Shown here in pieces: positions 7,274 through 7,984 of a DNA stretch of 7,984 bases (the stretch's first letter is position 1; each line of letters opens with the position of its first letter). Source of the DNA: an uncultured Paracoccaceae bacterium (GTDB lineage Bacteria > Pseudomonadota > Alphaproteobacteria > Rhodobacterales > Rhodobacteraceae); the NCBI GenBank assembly GCA_937132145.1, contig CAKZNY010000081.1:1-7984 (forward strand), read 5' to 3'. The notes under the pieces are model-generated. The model saw only the letters and a program-made list of their open reading frames with translations. It had not been told where the DNA came from and searched no databases. A program made the translations under genes and the position numbers.

Positions 7274-7278
7274 CTCCT
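7274..7278 (-). promoter_or_regulatory. Ribosome-binding site of recQ with zero spacing
   Basis: Read on the minus strand, TATAGGAGATG puts AGGAG directly against the start codon. The usual gap is 4-9 nt, so initiation may be weak. No other in-frame start with a better site is visible. Confidence 0.5.
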
Positions 7279-7381
7279 ATATCTACCGCCCCCGATTCTC
7301 CGAGGCCAGTGGAATATCGCCGCAAATGATTAACAATATATTATTTCGGTTGGTTACGACTTGGTAACACATCGCCGTTAT

Positions 7382-7404
7382 TCCTAAGTCGAATCGATTT
7401 AGGA
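7382..7404 (+). repeat. 23-bp palindrome overlapping the ribosome-binding site of the lytic transglycosylase gene
   Basis: TCCTAA (7382-7387) pairs with TTAGGA (7399-7404) and TCGA (7389-7392) with TCGA (7394-7397). One G-T pair (7388/7398) lies between them and a single A (7393) is at the centre. As RNA it would fold into a stem of about 10 bp with a 3-nt loop. The 3' arm contains most of the Shine-Dalgarno AGGAG at 7401-7405, so the fold would hide it. As DNA it could be an operator. Confidence 0.6.
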
Positions 7405-7405
7405 G
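7401..7405 (+). promoter_or_regulatory. Ribosome-binding site of the lytic transglycosylase gene
   Basis: AGGAG lies 8 nt before the ATG at 7414, good spacing that supports this start, which also begins a clean signal peptide. Four of its five bases fall in the 3' arm of the palindrome at 7382-7404. Confidence 0.8.
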
Positions 7406-7413
7406 AATTCCGA

Positions 7414-7984
7414 ATGATCCCTGCAAGAATTGTGGGCGTTCTATTATTGCTGCTCCCGAGCTTTGTATTTGCAAAGAGCGAGGCTGAACTGTGCAATGCG
7501 GCAGCGATAACCGCAGCGACTAATGGTGCAGTGCCAGCCGACGTGTTGCTGGCTTTAACCTTGGTTGAAACCGGCCGAAACGAGGGCGGCGCGTTCCAGC
7601 CATGGCCGTGGACCGTCAACATGGAAGGCAAAGGCTATTGGTTCGACACCCGCGCCGAGGCTGTTGCCTTCGTCACGCAAAGCTACGCCGCAGGGGCGCG
7701 TAGCTTCGACATCGGGTGCTTCCAGATCAACCACCGCTGGCACGGGCAGGCCTTCACCTCGTTCGATCAGATGTTCGACCCGTTGGACAACGCCACCTAC
7801 GCCGCCAAATTCATGACATCATTGTTTCAAGAGGGTGGTTCATGGTCATGGGCCGCAGGTGCCTACCACTCGCGGACCGACTCGCTGGCCGCAAAATATC
7901 GCGCCCGTTTTGACCGGATTATCGCCACCATAACCGACCCCGTGGCAGAGGTTGATTTACCCATCATTATTGCCGCGAACGAAA
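7414..7984 (+). CDS. Exported lytic transglycosylase, SLT-type (partial, 3' end missing)
   Basis: The first 190 codons of a protein that runs off the window. Residues 1-20 form a signal peptide with a hydrophobic core VGVLLLLLPSFVFA and probable cleavage after Ala20, so the product acts in the periplasm. The rest resembles the SLT lysozyme-like fold, which cleaves the MurNAc-GlcNAc bond of peptidoglycan and leaves 1,6-anhydro-MurNAc. Supporting segments are ALTLVETGR at 47-55, with Glu52 the probable catalytic acid, FDIGCFQINHRWHG at 98-111 (the GxxQI motif) and AAGAYHSR at 147-154 (in place of the usual AYNAG). A WPWTVN segment at 64-69 is seen in some relatives. Cys27 and Cys102 could form a disulfide. 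The specific role (general turnover, or opening the wall for a secretion or flagellar machine) cannot be judged because the downstream genes are outside the window. Confidence 0.88.
   Translation, partial: MIPARIVGVLLLLLPSFVFAKSEAELCNAAAITAATNGAVPADVLLALTLVETGRNEGGAFQPWPWTVNMEGKGYWFDTRAEAVAFVTQSYAAGARSFDIGCFQINHRWHGQAFTSFDQMFDPLDNATYAAKFMTSLFQEGGSWSWAAGAYHSRTDSLAAKYRARFDRIIATITDPVAEVDLPIIIAANE

Larger units (their letters stand above)
7284..7413. other. Divergent intergenic region between recQ and the lytic transglycosylase gene
   Basis: This stretch holds the regulatory sequences of both neighbours and no credible gene. It contains a CtrA-like TTAA-N7-TTAT at 7330-7344 and an 11-bp-spaced imperfect repeat TTGGTTAC / TTGGTAAC at 7350-7368 that also contains a GTTAC/GTAAC inverted repeat. 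A long palindrome lies at 7382-7404. GANTC sites, potential CcrM methylation targets, occur at 7294-7298 and 7391-7395. No clear -35/-10 pair could be assigned. Confidence 0.5.

Overview
The window looks like ordinary chromosomal DNA of an alphaproteobacterium, most probably a Rhodobacterales (Roseobacter-type) member. The basis is the style of the proteins: a 112-residue PII protein beginning [20 protein letters not shown], an AmtB with a cleavable signal peptide, a class A PBP with a long basic N-terminus and a Cys-containing insertion in its GT51 domain, a RecQ with an extended C-terminus, and a small DUF2849-like protein. Genus or species cannot be assigned from this. No insertion sequence, prophage, CRISPR array, tRNA or rRNA was seen.

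Layout, left to right. (1) 1-293, plus: 3' end of lpxK (lipid A 4'-kinase). (2) 276-2339, minus: a complete bifunctional penicillin-binding protein that meets lpxK tail to tail with an 18-bp overlap. (3) 2340-2606: an AT-rich divergent intergenic region with two short perfect palindromes. (4) 2607-4309, plus: the glnK-amtB pair, closed by two tandem hairpins, the second a textbook intrinsic terminator. (5) 4385-4846, minus: an Lrp/AsnC-family regulator. (6) 4847-4989: a 143-bp divergent control region with several inverted repeats. (7) 4990-5220, plus: a 76-residue DUF2849-like protein. (8) 5228-7273, minus: recQ with two HRDC-like domains. (9) 7284-7413: a divergent intergenic region with a strong palindrome covering the next gene's ribosome-binding site. 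(10) 7414 to the end, plus: an exported lytic transglycosylase, cut by the window edge.

Functional links. GlnK and AmtB form the standard nitrogen-sensing and ammonium-transport couple. LpxK, the class A PBP and the lytic transglycosylase all serve the cell envelope but sit in separate transcription units. The Lrp regulator and the DUF2849 gene share a divergent promoter region and may be a regulator-target pair. As I recall, DUF2849 genes usually sit beside sulfite/nitrite reductase and PAPS reductase genes; here no such gene follows, so this copy appears orphaned.

I found no convincing new multi-gene system. The points most worth a second look are the dyads in the lrp/DUF2849 region, the orphan short DUF2849 gene, the tandem-HRDC RecQ, and the hairpin over the ribosome-binding site of the lytic transglycosylase gene.
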